A stretch of DNA of 64,000 nucleotides, taken from NCBI RefSeq assembly GCF_002079055.1, contig NC_047501.1, forward strand, positions 124,001 to 188,000. The letters run 5' to 3'. Shown in pieces: positions 8,786 through 20,074 of the stretch (position 1 is its first letter; every line of letters starts with the position of its first letter). The position numbers and the translations under genes are program-made. The notes under the pieces are model-generated. The model had not been told where the DNA came from. It worked only from the letters and a program-made list of their open reading frames with translations, and ran no database searches. Origin of the DNA: Saccharomyces paradoxus (lineage: Eukaryota > Ascomycota > Saccharomycetes > Saccharomycetales > Saccharomycetaceae).

Positions 8786-11680
8786 ATGTCCTCTACTAGA
8801 CCAGAGCTGAAATTCTCTGATGTATCAGAAGAAAGAAGCTTCTATAAAAAGTATACAGGTTTACCGAAGACGCCCATAAAGACCATTAGATTAGTGGATA
8901 AAGGCGAATATTATACAGTTATAGGTTCGGATGCGATATTTGTTGCTGATTCGGTGTATCATACCCAATCTGTTTTAAAAAACTGTCAATTGGACCCTGT
9001 GACGGCGAAAAACTTCCATGAACCCACTAAATATGTTACTGTTTCGCTTCAGGTCCTTGCCACTCTGCTGAAATTATGTTTGTTAGATCTGGGCTACAAA
9101 GTTGAGATTTACGATAAGAGTTGGAAGTTAATTAAGAGTGCATCTCCAGGGAACATCGAGCAAGTCAATGAGTTGATGAATATGAACATTGACTCGAGTA
9201 TCATCATTGCGAGCTTGAAAGTTCAATGGAATTCTCAGGATGGAAATTGCGTTATTGGAGTTGCATTCATTGATACCACTGCCTACAAAGTTGGTATGCT
9301 TGATATTGTCGATAATGAAGTGTATTCCAATCTAGAGAGTTTCTTGATTCAATTGGGTGTGAAGGAATGTTTGGTGCAGGACTTAACACTGAATTCAAAC
9401 TCCAATACTGAAATACAGAAAGTAATCAATGTAATTGATCGTTGTGGATGTGTCGTTACGTTATTGAAAAACTCAGAATTTTCTGAAAAGGACGTCGAAC
9501 TGGACCTAACTAAGTTATTGGGCGATGATTTAGCTTTATCGTTGCCCCAGAAATACTCTAAATTATCTATGGGTGCATGCAATGCATTGATCGGCTATTT
9601 ACAGTTGCTATCAGAGCAAGATCAAGTGGGCAAGTATGAATTAGTTGAACATAAATTAAAGGAGTTTATGAAGTTAGATGCCTCTGCCATTAAAGCCCTT
9701 AATCTATTCCCACAAGGAGCACAAAATCCATTCGGCAGCAACAACTTAGCTGTCTCTGGGTTTACGAGTGCTGGTAACACCGGTAAAGTAACTTCTCTTT
9801 TCCAGTTGCTGAATCATTGTAAAACAAATGCCGGTGTTAGACTTTTAAATGAATGGTTGAAGCAACCACTAACCAATATTGACGAAATTAACAAAAGACA
9901 TGACTTAGTTGACTATCTGATTGACCAAATTGAGTTAAGGCAGATGTTGACCGCTGAATATTTACCCATGGTTCCAGATATTCGTAGATTGACTAAGAAG
10001 TTAAATAAAAAGGGAAACTTAGAGGATGTCTTGAAAATTTATCAGTTCAGTAAAAGAATACCAGAAATTGTTCAAGCTTTCAGTTCGTTCTTAGAGGATG
10101 ATAGCCCAACTGAATCAGTAAAGGAACTAGTCCGCTCTACTTGGTTAACTCCGCTAAGCCACCATGTTGAACCATTGTCCAAATTCGAAGAAATGGTTGA
10201 AACAACCGTTGATTTGGATGCTTATGAAGAAAATAATGAATTCATGATTAAAGTCGAGTTTAATGAAGAATTGGCGAAGATAAGAAGTAAACTGGATGCG
10301 TTGCGTGAGGAAATCCATTCAATCCATCTAGATTCTGCTGAAGATTTGGGATTCGATCCAGACAAAAAACTGAAGTTGGAGAACCATCATCTGCATGGTT
10401 GGTGTATGAGACTGACACGTAATGATGCCAAGGAATTACGTAAACATAAAAAGTACATCGAGTTATCGACAGTAAAAGCGGGTATATTTTTTAGTACCAA
10501 ACAGTTAAAGTCGATTGCCAACGAAACCAATATTCTTCAAAAGGAGTACGACAAACAACAATCCGCTTTGGTTAGAGAAATTATAAATATCACATTGACA
10601 TACACACCGGTTTTTGAGAAATTATCCTTAGTCTTAGCGCATTTGGATGTCATATCCTCTTTTGCTCATGCTTCGTCGTATGCCCCTATACCATATATAA
10701 GGCCCAAGTTGCATCCTATGAATTCGGAAAGAAGGACGCACCTATTAAGTTCTCGTCATCCAGTGCTGGAAGTGCAAGATGATATAAGTTTTATATCTAA
10801 TGATGTCACATTAGAGAGCGGCAAGGGCGATTTCCTAATTATAACAGGACCAAATATGGGGGGTAAATCTACTTACATCAGACAGGTTGGTGTAATTTCG
10901 TTGATGGCTCAAATTGGTTGTTTTGTGCCTTGTGAAGAAGCTGAAATTGCCGTAGTAGATGCAATTCTTTGCAGAGTCGGTGCAGGAGATTCCCAATTGA
11001 AAGGCGTCTCCACATTTATGGTTGAAATATTAGAAACAGCTTCTATATTAAAGAATGCGAGCAAGAATTCTTTGATTATTGTTGATGAGCTAGGACGTGG
11101 TACAAGTACTTACGATGGCTTTGGTCTAGCTTGGGCGATTGCTGAACATATTGCAGGTAAAATTGGATGTTTCGCTTTGTTTGCGACCCATTTTCATGAA
11201 TTGACAGAGTTATCTGAGAAATTGCCCAACGTCAAGAATATGCATGTTGTTGCACATATTGAGAAAAATTCTAGGGAACAAAAACATGACGATGAGGACA
11301 TTACGCTATTATATAAAGTTGAGCCTGGTATTTCAGATCAATCTTTTGGTATTCACGTTGCAGAAGTCGTTCAATTTCCAGAAAAAATTGTAAAAATGGC
11401 TAAACGTAAAGCGAATGAATTGGACGATCTGAAAACTAGTAATGAAGAATTGAAAAAAGCTAAATTATCATTGCAGGAAGTTAATGAAGGTAATATTCGT
11501 TTGAAGGCCCTACTAAAAGAGTGGATTAGAAAAGTGAAGGAGGAGGGCTTAGACGATCCAAGCAAAATTTCTGAAGAAGCTTCTCAGCACAAAATACAAG
11601 AGCTGCTGCGTGCTATAGCGAGTGAACCGGAAAACGAAAATGACAACTATTTGAAACATATAAAAGCCTTGTTGTTATAA
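8786..11680 (+). CDS. MSH2: MSH2, DNA mismatch repair MutS homologue
   Basis: Common subunit of MutS-alpha (with Msh6) and MutS-beta (with Msh3), which recognise mismatches and insertion/deletion loops and recruit Mlh1-Pms1. The protein has 964 residues, the same as S. cerevisiae. Domain order is mismatch-domain I relic, connector, lever/clamp helices, then the ABC-type ATPase. Walker A GPNMGGKSTY begins near residue 687. The signature region DSQLKGVSTFMVEILETASIL, Walker B LIIVDELGRGTSTYDG and FATHFHEL follow in the expected order. The C-terminal helix-turn-helix dimerisation segment is intact. It is convergent with HAL9 across a 134-bp gap. Confidence 0.99.
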   Translation: MSSTRPELKFSDVSEERSFYKKYTGLPKTPIKTIRLVDKGEYYTVIGSDAIFVADSVYHTQSVLKNCQLDPVTAKNFHEPTKYVTVSLQVLATLLKLCLLDLGYKVEIYDKSWKLIKSASPGNIEQVNELMNMNIDSSIIIASLKVQWNSQDGNCVIGVAFIDTTAYKVGMLDIVDNEVYSNLESFLIQLGVKECLVQDLTLNSNSNTEIQKVINVIDRCGCVVTLLKNSEFSEKDVELDLTKLLGDDLALSLPQKYSKLSMGACNALIGYLQLLSEQDQVGKYELVEHKLKEFMKLDASAIKALNLFPQGAQNPFGSNNLAVSGFTSAGNTGKVTSLFQLLNHCKTNAGVRLLNEWLKQPLTNIDEINKRHDLVDYLIDQIELRQMLTAEYLPMVPDIRRLTKKLNKKGNLEDVLKIYQFSKRIPEIVQAFSSFLEDDSPTESVKELVRSTWLTPLSHHVEPLSKFEEMVETTVDLDAYEENNEFMIKVEFNEELAKIRSKLDALREEIHSIHLDSAEDLGFDPDKKLKLENHHLHGWCMRLTRNDAKELRKHKKYIELSTVKAGIFFSTKQLKSIANETNILQKEYDKQQSALVREIINITLTYTPVFEKLSLVLAHLDVISSFAHASSYAPIPYIRPKLHPMNSERRTHLLSSRHPVLEVQDDISFISNDVTLESGKGDFLIITGPNMGGKSTYIRQVGVISLMAQIGCFVPCEEAEIAVVDAILCRVGAGDSQLKGVSTFMVEILETASILKNASKNSLIIVDELGRGTSTYDGFGLAWAIAEHIAGKIGCFALFATHFHELTELSEKLPNVKNMHVVAHIEKNSREQKHDDEDITLLYKVEPGISDQSFGIHVAEVVQFPEKIVKMAKRKANELDDLKTSNEELKKAKLSLQEVNEGNIRLKALLKEWIRKVKEEGLDDPSKISEEASQHKIQELLRAIASEPENENDNYLKHIKALLL

Positions 11681-11814
11681 TTAATATTACAACGACGTCT
11701 TAAGTCTGAGTCGATAGATAAGCTATAAATACAAACAGTACGTATGATATGCCACTGCAAAAGAATTCTAAACATGAATACCAATTTCTCCATTATCATG
11801 CAGAAAAACCACAT

Positions 11815-14800
11815 TTATTCATAATCTCTAAAAGTGTTCACGAAAGAATAATCTCTGTCATATATTAATTTTCCTAAAGGTAATAGGGCACTAAAAGCTT
11901 CGAAATCCTCCTTTATTCCATCATTGTTACTAGAATCAGAGTTTTCCGGGGTCTCTAGATCACTGGAAAGAGTATCTCCGGGATCAGAACTATGAATGGG
12001 GTAAACAAGAGATGTTAGGTCCGATCGAATCGGGTACAGGGATGAGTCATCTGATATTTCTTTCTTATTCGAAGGGGGTGATAGATCTCCAACGTTAGAG
12101 ATAGGAGAGTGAGATTTTAATAGTTTTAAAATTTCGACCGATAACTCACCAAATAAGTTTATCGGAGCTTCTTCTGCAAAGTCTTCTGAAGCAATGTCGT
12201 TCGTATTGAGCTCATCATCTGCAAGGGCGGCTTCGTTGCCCTTTTGTAAAGAATGGAAAGAACCATATGATTTCAGACTCATAATTAGTTGGTCGACAGT
12301 TTCATCTTTTATTTTTCTTGAATGTGCGATAACTTTAGTAATTGTTTCATCGTAAGGCTTAGGATCAAATGTCGGCATGGAATCGCTCATCTCATGATAG
12401 CGTTGCAAAACGTACCTCAAAAAGTGGCTGTAGAACACGATTAAAGTATTCCATTTAACATTATCGAACAGCAATTGCTCATCGTTTTCGCCCACTAGAC
12501 GATCGTAAGATTTTTTTAGAATATCAATGATTTCTTTTATCTCACCTTTCTTTTTTGAATTGTTAATATTATCCACAACGTAGAAGAAGAGAACAAACAC
12601 AGCAGTAGAGAACTGATACATAATCTCGTTATACATATGCGCTTGGTAATTAATGCCTTGGAATAGCTGTAACATTTCTTTACTGGCGTTTAAGTATTGA
12701 CTTGAAAAAAGCATAAATATCTGAGGAATATCATGGCGAGAACCTTTGTATAGGCGTTCGTTATCAATCAGTAGAGACGTCGTCACCATACTCAAAATCA
12801 CTTTAGAATATAGTGCCCTAAAATGACAATTCAAAACACGTGAGCATGCAATCTCAAAACTCAAAGCTGGATTTTCTTGGGATTTTTGGGCGTAAAGTAC
12901 CGATAAATACTGTTTGTAACTTTTGAGTTTCATACTCACGTGCAAGTTGTTCCTCCAATTGTTCAAAGAATCATTCAGATCTTTGATCTTATCAAGCATG
13001 GCATCAAATGAGAGGTCCAGAGTACTCCTGACAGCGAAGCAAGTAGAGTATATTTTACTCTCAATACTGACCAATTTTGAAACATAATAGGATATGAAAA
13101 GGGATATATGTTGACAAAAATTTACAACTACATTTAATGCAGAGTTAACATCAGTGATCTTATCGAGATCTTCTTTTTTATCGATAAGATCCGGTAGAAT
13201 ATTAGCTTTTATCACTTCGTAATAATTCTGATCTGTAAGCATATCCATATCTCGTTCCCCAACGATAGGGGGTCTGGATAGCATTAAAGAATAAAGCTTA
13301 TCCGTACAAAAGCAATGCCACCACATACTCCTTCTCCTCATGGCTTCCTCGAAATCTAACGATTTGTAAGAGGATTTTCTATTAAGTTCCATGTCAACCG
13401 CCAATCTAATTGCTGTTCCTAAAATACAATTTGCTAATTCAGTATCGTACGTAAGCTGAAAATATCTGTTCAAAAGTAACAAAGCCTGCAGTGTTCTTGT
13501 ACCTGAACATATCGTAGACAGCTTATGATAATAATACATGGCATTTAACAAAGCTACATTTTCGATCATTTTCAACTCTTGGGAGGTTGGATCGTATCTA
13601 TCTTTTCTTAAATATTTCGAATCACCTCTTATAATTGATTGAGTGGCAGATGCGCCTGAACAGAGACACACATTTAGTAACAAGTGTTCAGGATATGTAA
13701 GTTTTTCGGCGCTTTCGCTGTAGTATTTCTCTGCTAAATCTAGACATTCTTTTAACGATATTATACCAGTTACAGAAGACAACAAGGTAGCATGAAAATT
13801 CTCAAGAAGCCTCTTTGCCTGTTGTTTCGGAGGTAATGAGTATAATATTATCTCACTGGAAAAGAAAGCTGGAGATGACAAATCCATGAACTTTTTCATC
13901 TGAGTTGCATACCATTTCAAAGATATGCTTAATATTTCGCTAATTGGGGAAAGGAACTCCTCATTTGACACCTTCACGCCTAAGCTTTGTTTAAACCAAT
14001 ATAGTTTTTGGGCAGTTAACAATGCCGTAGAGTATATCTTTCTCGTTGGTTTAGGCAAATTGTTCTTTTCCTTGTGTTTGTCCTCCTGCTTTTTGACCGC
14101 CTTGTCCAATAGCCACTCAAATCTAGCCACACTATCAATAATGTAAGATATTTTTCTATCCAATTTTTCTATTTTTGAGTTCATTTTTTGGTTAAGATTA
14201 TTCTGGATATTGGAAACTTTATCGATGATATTGCTTTCCAAGGAGTTATTCCCGTTGAAAGGTTCAAATCTTCCGCTATTGGGTACTGTAGGAGAAGCTA
14301 CGGGATCTGGAACGTTATTTTGAGCTTGAAGTGGTTTCTCCGGTGCTGAATGTTTGATCTCCAGTCTTCTTTTCTTCTTAAGAATCTCATCACGATGTTT
14401 GAAAGTGCAGGGCAACTGAAACTTAATACAGTTTGAACATTTTTTGGTCTGCTGATCCACTTCATCGCATCTAATTTTTCTCTTTCGACAATGATCACAA
14501 GCCTTTGATACACGTTTCTTAAGGTTTTTACCAGAGCCGCTTACTTCATTACTGTTAGTGTGTTCCATCATGGTGCTGACATCACGTTTCTGTTGTGTCT
14601 GTAGTTGAGACTGTTGCTCTGTTGGCGAGTATATTGCATTGGGGTAAGCCACGTTCATGGAAATATCTGGACCTCCTGCATTGCTTGCCATAATGGTGTT
14701 TTCTCTGTTAGGCATCGTCATCAGCTGATCCGGTACAGGCATCGACCACATTTGTGTTTCAGGTACCAGACGTGAAGCACCATGTTGCTTATTTGCGTTT

Positions 14801-14904
14801 GAAATATCACTTCTACCAGTAATCTCATTGTTAAACATTGCATTCATATTGTTTGCTGAGTTTGAAAACCTGTTTGGGCTGTAATCTCCACCCTGATTTT
14901 CCAT
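11815..14904 (-). CDS. HAL9: HAL9, zinc-cluster transcription factor
   Basis: Putative Gal4-type activator implicated in salt tolerance through ENA1 expression; a paralogue of Tbs1. The 1029-residue protein has a Zn2Cys6 cluster with cysteines at 136, 139, 146, 156, 159 and 166, preceded by an Asn/Met-rich leader and followed by the basic linker ILKKKRRLEIK. A short coiled-coil stretch lies near 230-275. The fungal transcription-factor middle homology region includes RRRSMWWHCFCTDKLYSLMLSRPPIV. The C-terminal 150 residues are acidic and Ser-rich, suited to activation. Length is within one residue of S. cerevisiae Hal9. Confidence 0.95.
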   Translation of the reverse strand: MENQGGDYSPNRFSNSANNMNAMFNNEITGRSDISNANKQHGASRLVPETQMWSMPVPDQLMTMPNRENTIMASNAGGPDISMNVAYPNAIYSPTEQQSQLQTQQKRDVSTMMEHTNSNEVSGSGKNLKKRVSKACDHCRKRKIRCDEVDQQTKKCSNCIKFQLPCTFKHRDEILKKKRRLEIKHSAPEKPLQAQNNVPDPVASPTVPNSGRFEPFNGNNSLESNIIDKVSNIQNNLNQKMNSKIEKLDRKISYIIDSVARFEWLLDKAVKKQEDKHKEKNNLPKPTRKIYSTALLTAQKLYWFKQSLGVKVSNEEFLSPISEILSISLKWYATQMKKFMDLSSPAFFSSEIILYSLPPKQQAKRLLENFHATLLSSVTGIISLKECLDLAEKYYSESAEKLTYPEHLLLNVCLCSGASATQSIIRGDSKYLRKDRYDPTSQELKMIENVALLNAMYYYHKLSTICSGTRTLQALLLLNRYFQLTYDTELANCILGTAIRLAVDMELNRKSSYKSLDFEEAMRRRSMWWHCFCTDKLYSLMLSRPPIVGERDMDMLTDQNYYEVIKANILPDLIDKKEDLDKITDVNSALNVVVNFCQHISLFISYYVSKLVSIESKIYSTCFAVRSTLDLSFDAMLDKIKDLNDSLNNWRNNLHVSMKLKSYKQYLSVLYAQKSQENPALSFEIACSRVLNCHFRALYSKVILSMVTTSLLIDNERLYKGSRHDIPQIFMLFSSQYLNASKEMLQLFQGINYQAHMYNEIMYQFSTAVFVLFFYVVDNINNSKKKGEIKEIIDILKKSYDRLVGENDEQLLFDNVKWNTLIVFYSHFLRYVLQRYHEMSDSMPTFDPKPYDETITKVIAHSRKIKDETVDQLIMSLKSYGSFHSLQKGNEAALADDELNTNDIASEDFAEEAPINLFGELSVEILKLLKSHSPISNVGDLSPPSNKKEISDDSSLYPIRSDLTSLVYPIHSSDPGDTLSSDLETPENSDSSNNDGIKEDFEAFSALLPLGKLIYDRDYSFVNTFRDYE

Positions 14905-15334
14905 TACTTCAAAAATCTAAGACGGGAGGGGGAGAGTATTGGTCTTTCTGAGTTGGACTAAAGTCGGATTAAAACACGATGGTAAGCTGTTCTAGACATA
15001 TTTATTCTTTTTTCGAAATAAAGGCTTTTATGGAAAGCCATCTCCCATGTACGTAATTGAAGATTATACCAAACCAAACAGGGTAAGGGGTGTTTCTCTG
15101 TTAAATGAAATAGTAGTAATATTAATACAAGGCAATATTCTGAACATACGGAGTTTCCGTAATACTTTTGAATATCTCTGCAATTTTTGATCTACACAAC
15201 CTTACTTATACTGCGGCTAACGTACATTGTTCAATATATATATGTATCTGTGTATTTGGGTACCTCAGGGTGAAGGAACCCGCTTCCGTTAGTAGTCGTT
15301 ATTCATAAGGCAAAAGGTAAGGAAAAGCCTACGT
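14905..15334. promoter_or_regulatory. HAL9 upstream region / MPD2 3' flank
   Basis: A 430-bp AT-rich gap between two minus-strand genes. It contains a short inverted repeat (GGCTTT/AAAGCC, 15023-15039) and an alternating TA stretch near 15235-15243. No coding potential and no factor site that I can name with confidence. Confidence 0.4.
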
Positions 15335-16168
15335 TCAAAGTTCATCATGACTACTGGTATATTCTAACTGTTCTTCCATGTGTAACAGTAGCTTCAATTG
15401 TAAGCGAATGATTTCCAGTTTTCCTTTGACTTCTTCACTCAAGTCATCTGCATTTTGCTTGATTAAAGCTTCTAGTTTCCGCCTTTCTTTTTCCAACCCA
15501 TTAATGTCATCGTATAATTTAGATAGAGTGACAGAGTAATAATCTTTACCAGCTTTACATAGGGGCTGTTGAGAAAGTAGTTCTTCACTGCATTTTTTGG
15601 AATCATCAAAAATATGCTCTATGAATCTTTCTTCTGCATCCTTACTTCTTACAGTATTGATAAAGCTGCTTAAACTATTTGTGTTCCTGCTTCCTTCAAA
15701 ACGAACAATCCTAGACGAATCCAGTTGGTATTTAGGATTGTGGAACCGCGTCTTGATTTTTTGCCATAATCTTTCATGGAACTTCATCGAAGACCAATCG
15801 AGCTCAGGAAGGACTAAAGGTTTTGTACGGGGTTTTACCAGCTCAATGATGGGGAATCCTGGCAAGTCGGTGCATAGGGTTGGCCCGAAGAATTCGCAGT
15901 TAACTTCAAGGAAGTTAATTGGGATGTCATCTTTATTAACTTCTTTGGTGTATAGCTCACCAAGCTCTTCGTATACCGGAGCCAGGGTTTTACAATGTTG
16001 GCACCAAGAAGTGTAGTATTTTATCATTGTGTAAGAATCATTTCTATTGCACATATCGAAGTACTGCTCAATCGACTTGACCATCGTAACAGCTTCACCA
16101 TATGCAAGAGTTGGTAAAATAACGACGCATGCTGACCATACAGAAAATAAAAAACCGTACAATTTCAT
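15335..16168 (-). CDS. MPD2: MPD2, ER protein disulfide isomerase family member
   Basis: Thiol oxidoreductase of the ER lumen that can partly replace Pdi1 when overexpressed. The 277-residue product starts with a cleavable signal peptide (basic MKLYG, then a hydrophobic core to about residue 22, LAYGEA). One thioredoxin domain follows, with the variant active site WCQHCK (cysteines 56 and 59) in place of the usual CGHC. The C-terminal half holds a Lys/Glu-rich helical region. The protein ends in HDEL, the yeast ER-retrieval signal recognised by Erd2. Length equals the S. cerevisiae protein. Confidence 0.97.
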   Translation of the reverse strand: MKLYGFLFSVWSACVVILPTLAYGEAVTMVKSIEQYFDMCNRNDSYTMIKYYTSWCQHCKTLAPVYEELGELYTKEVNKDDIPINFLEVNCEFFGPTLCTDLPGFPIIELVKPRTKPLVLPELDWSSMKFHERLWQKIKTRFHNPKYQLDSSRIVRFEGSRNTNSLSSFINTVRSKDAEERFIEHIFDDSKKCSEELLSQQPLCKAGKDYYSVTLSKLYDDINGLEKERRKLEALIKQNADDLSEEVKGKLEIIRLQLKLLLHMEEQLEYTSSHDEL

Positions 16169-16711
16169 CTCCTCTCGTGTTTTACTTTCTTAATGTACTT
16201 GCCCTGGCCTTGCTGTGCCTTTGTTCAGCTGTTCTTTCCGGGCTTATTAACAGTGGCCAAATTTTCGATCATTATTCTTCGCCCTGTAAATCATTGATCT
16301 TAAGGAAGTGAAAATGATTAAAAAAAAAAGCAGAAACAATTTTTGAAACAATAATGAATATCTCTCAGATTGCGCATTTTAACACCGCATTTTAATGAGG
16401 AATGTGTGTGTTGCTTGATGGCGCCTGCTTCATATTGAAAGTCGTTAAATAATATTATAAAAATGTCTATGTAATTATTATAAAACAATAGAACAGGTGT
16501 TAGTGGTCCCCACCAAGCATAGGAATAACAACTTGCTTTTTCTTCCTCTTTCTAAAAACATCAAAAGGATGTTTTTTGTATTGCCATTGTGATGGCCAAT
16601 ATTGCGATTACTCTTGTATTATCATTAGTATTATTGTTGGTATTATTATTATATATTTACTCTTTAAAAACTCCAAATTCAGACCCTAAAATATAATTTA
16701 AATAAACATTA
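16169..16711. promoter_or_regulatory. MPD2 promoter / DUF1 3' flank
   Basis: A 543-bp gap. The part next to MPD2 holds an A-tract (16319-16329). The part next to the DUF1 stop holds an imperfect ATT/TAT trinucleotide-rich stretch (about 16611-16655), probably 3'-end/terminator sequence. I saw no clear UPRE and no ORF worth reporting. Confidence 0.4.
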
Positions 16712-19700
16712 TCATTTGCCCTCATTCCCATTTACCTCATGAATTAATGGCGAATTATGTACTTTTCTTCTGTATTCTAGAATTATGTCTCCCTGAGATT
16801 TCCAGTATAGCGTTCTAACGGTATTTAAAGTCATGTCGTTATCAAGCACTTGGCCCCTGCATAATAAATCCAACCAAAGACTAGGTTCGATTTTTGCTTT
16901 CATTTCAGGAGTTTTCGTTTCAAATCTGTCAGCGACGTAAAGTTTTATTTTTTTCACTCTAATCATCCCAGGCGCAACCAACTTGACATTAGCCTCAGAG
17001 ATCTTCGGTAAATCTGTGGGGTTCAATTCTTGCTCACTTGTCTTTGGACGTCCAAACTTCAACATATTATGGAATTGTTGCTGTGTTGATGGGGAAACAA
17101 CTTCACTACCATTTCCAAGGCTGCTATCGCTGCTATCGTTGGCAGAAGATTCTGTGGTATCTGATGCATTGATATACTTCTTCTTGTTCTCATTATTGCC
17201 GTTCGTTTCACTCCTACCAACAGAAGACCAGGGCATGATTAAGAAATTCAACTTCGGTTGCTCTTCTACGGTCTTAATATCCCTAAATAAAGCTTTTGCA
17301 AACCAATAGGGCAAATTTTCCTCCAATTGCTCAAAAATTTGCCTTCTGTTCAATCTGCTTCCTAACTCACCATCGATAAGATCATATTGACCTAATTTAT
17401 CATCATCTACAGCTTGAGGGTCCAACTCTTCATCATCTGGTAGTTTGGAATTTTCTTTGCCGGCATTAAAAGTTTCATTATCGACACGGGATGGTGGTAA
17501 AAGGGTCGAGAATAATACCCTGCCACCACATGAACCTTCTTTCCAAAGATGTACCAAAACTAACGTGGCGGATTTGACTCTAATAATTGGACATGAACTG
17601 GCCTTAATTATCTTGGTTACGGGAAGCCTCTTTGTCAGATATTTTAGAGAAGAAGTATTCATATATTGTTGCTTGTAAGATTCTTGAATTTGCTCTAGTA
17701 AATCAGGCATAAACTCAGGCTTCTTCTTTTCGTTGCCTTCTAACGTTAATGTAGAATTCGCCCTCGAGTTTTCAGTCGATTTTAGTTTGCTATGAGTGTT
17801 GTTACTGGGCAAATCTTGCGACGAAATAGCGGATAGTTTTTGCTCCAGCTTGAAAGGGTGATTCCATAATATGGATTCTGGAGTTGCATCCTTAGATTGT
17901 TGGGTTGCATTGATAGCTTGAGGAAAGGCAGTGTCATCATTAATAACGTGCGCAGTATCTAGCAAACTTCCTTTGGGCTCCTCTGGAGTGTTTAACCCTG
18001 TTGTTGCACGACCAGAAGTGGACCTAAATGATTTAAACTTTCTACTTAACAAAGAGCCCGAACTTTGGGTTCTGAAATAAGGTTTTTTAGATGCAGGCAG
18101 TGGTTGGACAAGTTCTAAAGAGTCATCTATTGTTTTATCAGAAGCAGACTGCAACAATGGTTGTTCTTCTAAAGCTATAGTCTCTGCCATTACCGGCGTT
18201 GCAGGAGCCGAGTTTGGTGGGGTCCCATTGCCGTTGGTATTTCCAATGGACAAAGTTGAGCTTAGTTTAAATGTTGATTTCCTCTTTTTGTCTTTGTTAT
18301 TCTTTTTGGGTTCACTGTTGTATCCTGTATCCAAGGTTAATGAATTATTTAAGTCTTTCTTTTTCAAACTGAAGATTTTCTTCCTTAAAAGTTTGTCCTT
18401 TTGGACTTCATACGATATGAATTCATTGAAAAGTGAATTGATAACAATTTTACCTAGATTATATCTTTCATCCGAGTTAACTTCAATATTGTTCACAACT
18501 TGATAATCTTTTAGCGCAGATCCATAAATTTCAGTCTTTAAAAACTTTGGATTTATTTTCACGAACAGCATACCAACCTTAACGGAAACTGTACACCAAT
18601 GAGATAGAATTTCTTTTGAGGTGTATTTCATTACGATATCATCAAAGGAACCCTCTGAAGAATCAAAGGTGTTCAAAAGCTCGCATGAAACGATATCCCA
18701 TCTTTGCATTTGGCCTTTCGTGTTTTCCGTTATTACATGCCTCCTATTGGTTAGCAAGGAGCTTCTAGTCAGCGCGAATCCTCCTTCGTTGACGGTGAAA
18801 CGGTTACTAGTTAAATCTAGCACGTTTAAATTTGAGTCAGTACAAAACGAAAATAACAATTTTTCATTAGGTAAAAGGGCAATATCGAGGATACCACCGT
18901 ATTTTTTTACTTTTGTATCTGTAGTTGATGTATTTTGTTCTTCATGTTCGTCATGATGATGATGGTGATGATGATGATGATGATGGCGGTCAGGTCTAAA
19001 AATTCTTGTGAGTTTGGCATCTTCATAGCTGGATAAGTTTGCTCTCATCACATTGCCTTGAGAGTCGCCAAAGTACAACTTGTCAACGTTTGTTCCTTGG
19101 ACGCACCATATTGAAGAATCCCAGGACCAGGATCCAATCTTCTTGGGCGCCTGAAGGACACCAGTAGTCTGATCATGCTTACAGTTCAAGTCCCATGCGT
19201 TTATTACACCATCTGAGCTGGTACTTATTAATCGCGTGGAGTCATTAAGAGTTCTTACTACTTTGATGTTTGTTTTGTGGGCGTTTTCAATTCTTATCAC
19301 CTCTTTACGATTTCTACACGAATAGAAAATCAAATCACCATTACAGTCTCCGGCAACTAAATCAAAGGGACGGGCTGTTTGGTTGTTACTGAAATTGTAT
19401 TTTGGGATGACAGGGCTCATGGAATATATTGAGCCTGTGTCGTTTGATTGTGCATTATCAAATGTGTGTAGTAGTGTAGTCATTTTTTCTGGGCCGCTGC
19501 TCAGACACCAAACTTTGATTTTTCTATCTAAACCACCTGTAGCAAAAAGGAAGTTGTTCTGTTCGTCAACAGCAATTCCATTATTTTTTCCATCATATTC
19601 ATCATCAGCGCCATCCTCTTGTTCATCTAATTCATAGTCCTTTGACATTTCATAATGTATGGGCACTATACACTTGATATAATCGTCATGGTCGCCAATT

Positions 19701-20074
19701 ATTTTCTTATCCCATGTGGTTAGCTGCGCATTCACACTAATTAATACTATGGAAAAATCGTGACTTACTGATATGAATGTGTCTCCCGCAGATGGGTCTG
19801 AATTTTTCATACTAACTTGTATTAGGTCGCTAGCCCAATCGCTATGAACTTGCATTCTTATCGCATCGTTTGGTGTGGTGGCACCAGATCCAACCTCGTT
19901 CGAGAGTTGTGCGTTCCTGTGCAAAATTATGGAACCATCCCTTCCTGAAGTGAGAAAGTAGTTTTTACTAGGTATATCCGGATATAGAATCTTTGTTATC
20001 GGTAAGATGTGCGCATCTTGGGAAGTGCAGTAATCTGGGGAAATTAGGCCATAACTCACTGTCAACTGATTCAT
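16712..20074 (-). CDS. DUF1: DUF1, WD40 protein, WDR48/UAF1-like partner of deubiquitinases
   Basis: Cytoplasmic beta-propeller protein reported to bind ubiquitin and the deubiquitinases Ubp9 and Ubp13, as WDR48/UAF1 does for USP1/USP12/USP46. The 1120-residue product begins MNQLTVSYGLISPDY. WD-type repeats occupy about residues 20-500, seen in blocks such as FATGGLDRKIKVWCL and LISTSSDGVINAWDL. A run of eleven histidines (18953-18985) lies in a loop between blades. A Ser/Lys-rich linker separates the propeller from the C-terminal DUF3337-like region, which contains VADRFETKTPEMKAKIEPSLWL and a terminal ubiquitin-like block. S. cerevisiae Duf1 is about 1116 residues; the difference is probably in low-complexity loops. 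Confidence 0.93.
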   Translation of the reverse strand: MNQLTVSYGLISPDYCTSQDAHILPITKILYPDIPSKNYFLTSGRDGSIILHRNAQLSNEVGSGATTPNDAIRMQVHSDWASDLIQVSMKNSDPSAGDTFISVSHDFSIVLISVNAQLTTWDKKIIGDHDDYIKCIVPIHYEMSKDYELDEQEDGADDEYDGKNNGIAVDEQNNFLFATGGLDRKIKVWCLSSGPEKMTTLLHTFDNAQSNDTGSIYSMSPVIPKYNFSNNQTARPFDLVAGDCNGDLIFYSCRNRKEVIRIENAHKTNIKVVRTLNDSTRLISTSSDGVINAWDLNCKHDQTTGVLQAPKKIGSWSWDSSIWCVQGTNVDKLYFGDSQGNVMRANLSSYEDAKLTRIFRPDRHHHHHHHHHHHDEHEEQNTSTTDTKVKKYGGILDIALLPNEKLLFSFCTDSNLNVLDLTSNRFTVNEGGFALTRSSLLTNRRHVITENTKGQMQRWDIVSCELLNTFDSSEGSFDDIVMKYTSKEILSHWCTVSVKVGMLFVKINPKFLKTEIYGSALKDYQVVNNIEVNSDERYNLGKIVINSLFNEFISYEVQKDKLLRKKIFSLKKKDLNNSLTLDTGYNSEPKKNNKDKKRKSTFKLSSTLSIGNTNGNGTPPNSAPATPVMAETIALEEQPLLQSASDKTIDDSLELVQPLPASKKPYFRTQSSGSLLSRKFKSFRSTSGRATTGLNTPEEPKGSLLDTAHVINDDTAFPQAINATQQSKDATPESILWNHPFKLEQKLSAISSQDLPSNNTHSKLKSTENSRANSTLTLEGNEKKKPEFMPDLLEQIQESYKQQYMNTSSLKYLTKRLPVTKIIKASSCPIIRVKSATLVLVHLWKEGSCGGRVLFSTLLPPSRVDNETFNAGKENSKLPDDEELDPQAVDDDKLGQYDLIDGELGSRLNRRQIFEQLEENLPYWFAKALFRDIKTVEEQPKLNFLIMPWSSVGRSETNGNNENKKKYINASDTTESSANDSSDSSLGNGSEVVSPSTQQQFHNMLKFGRPKTSEQELNPTDLPKISEANVKLVAPGMIRVKKIKLYVADRFETKTPEMKAKIEPSLWLDLLCRGQVLDNDMTLNTVRTLYWKSQGDIILEYRRKVHNSPLIHEVNGNEGK
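18953..18985 (-). repeat. CAT/CAC trinucleotide run encoding poly-His in DUF1
   Basis: Eleven consecutive His codons, nearly all CAT with an interrupting CAC, flanked by Asp/Arg and Asp/Glu. A likely site of length variation between strains. Confidence 0.85.
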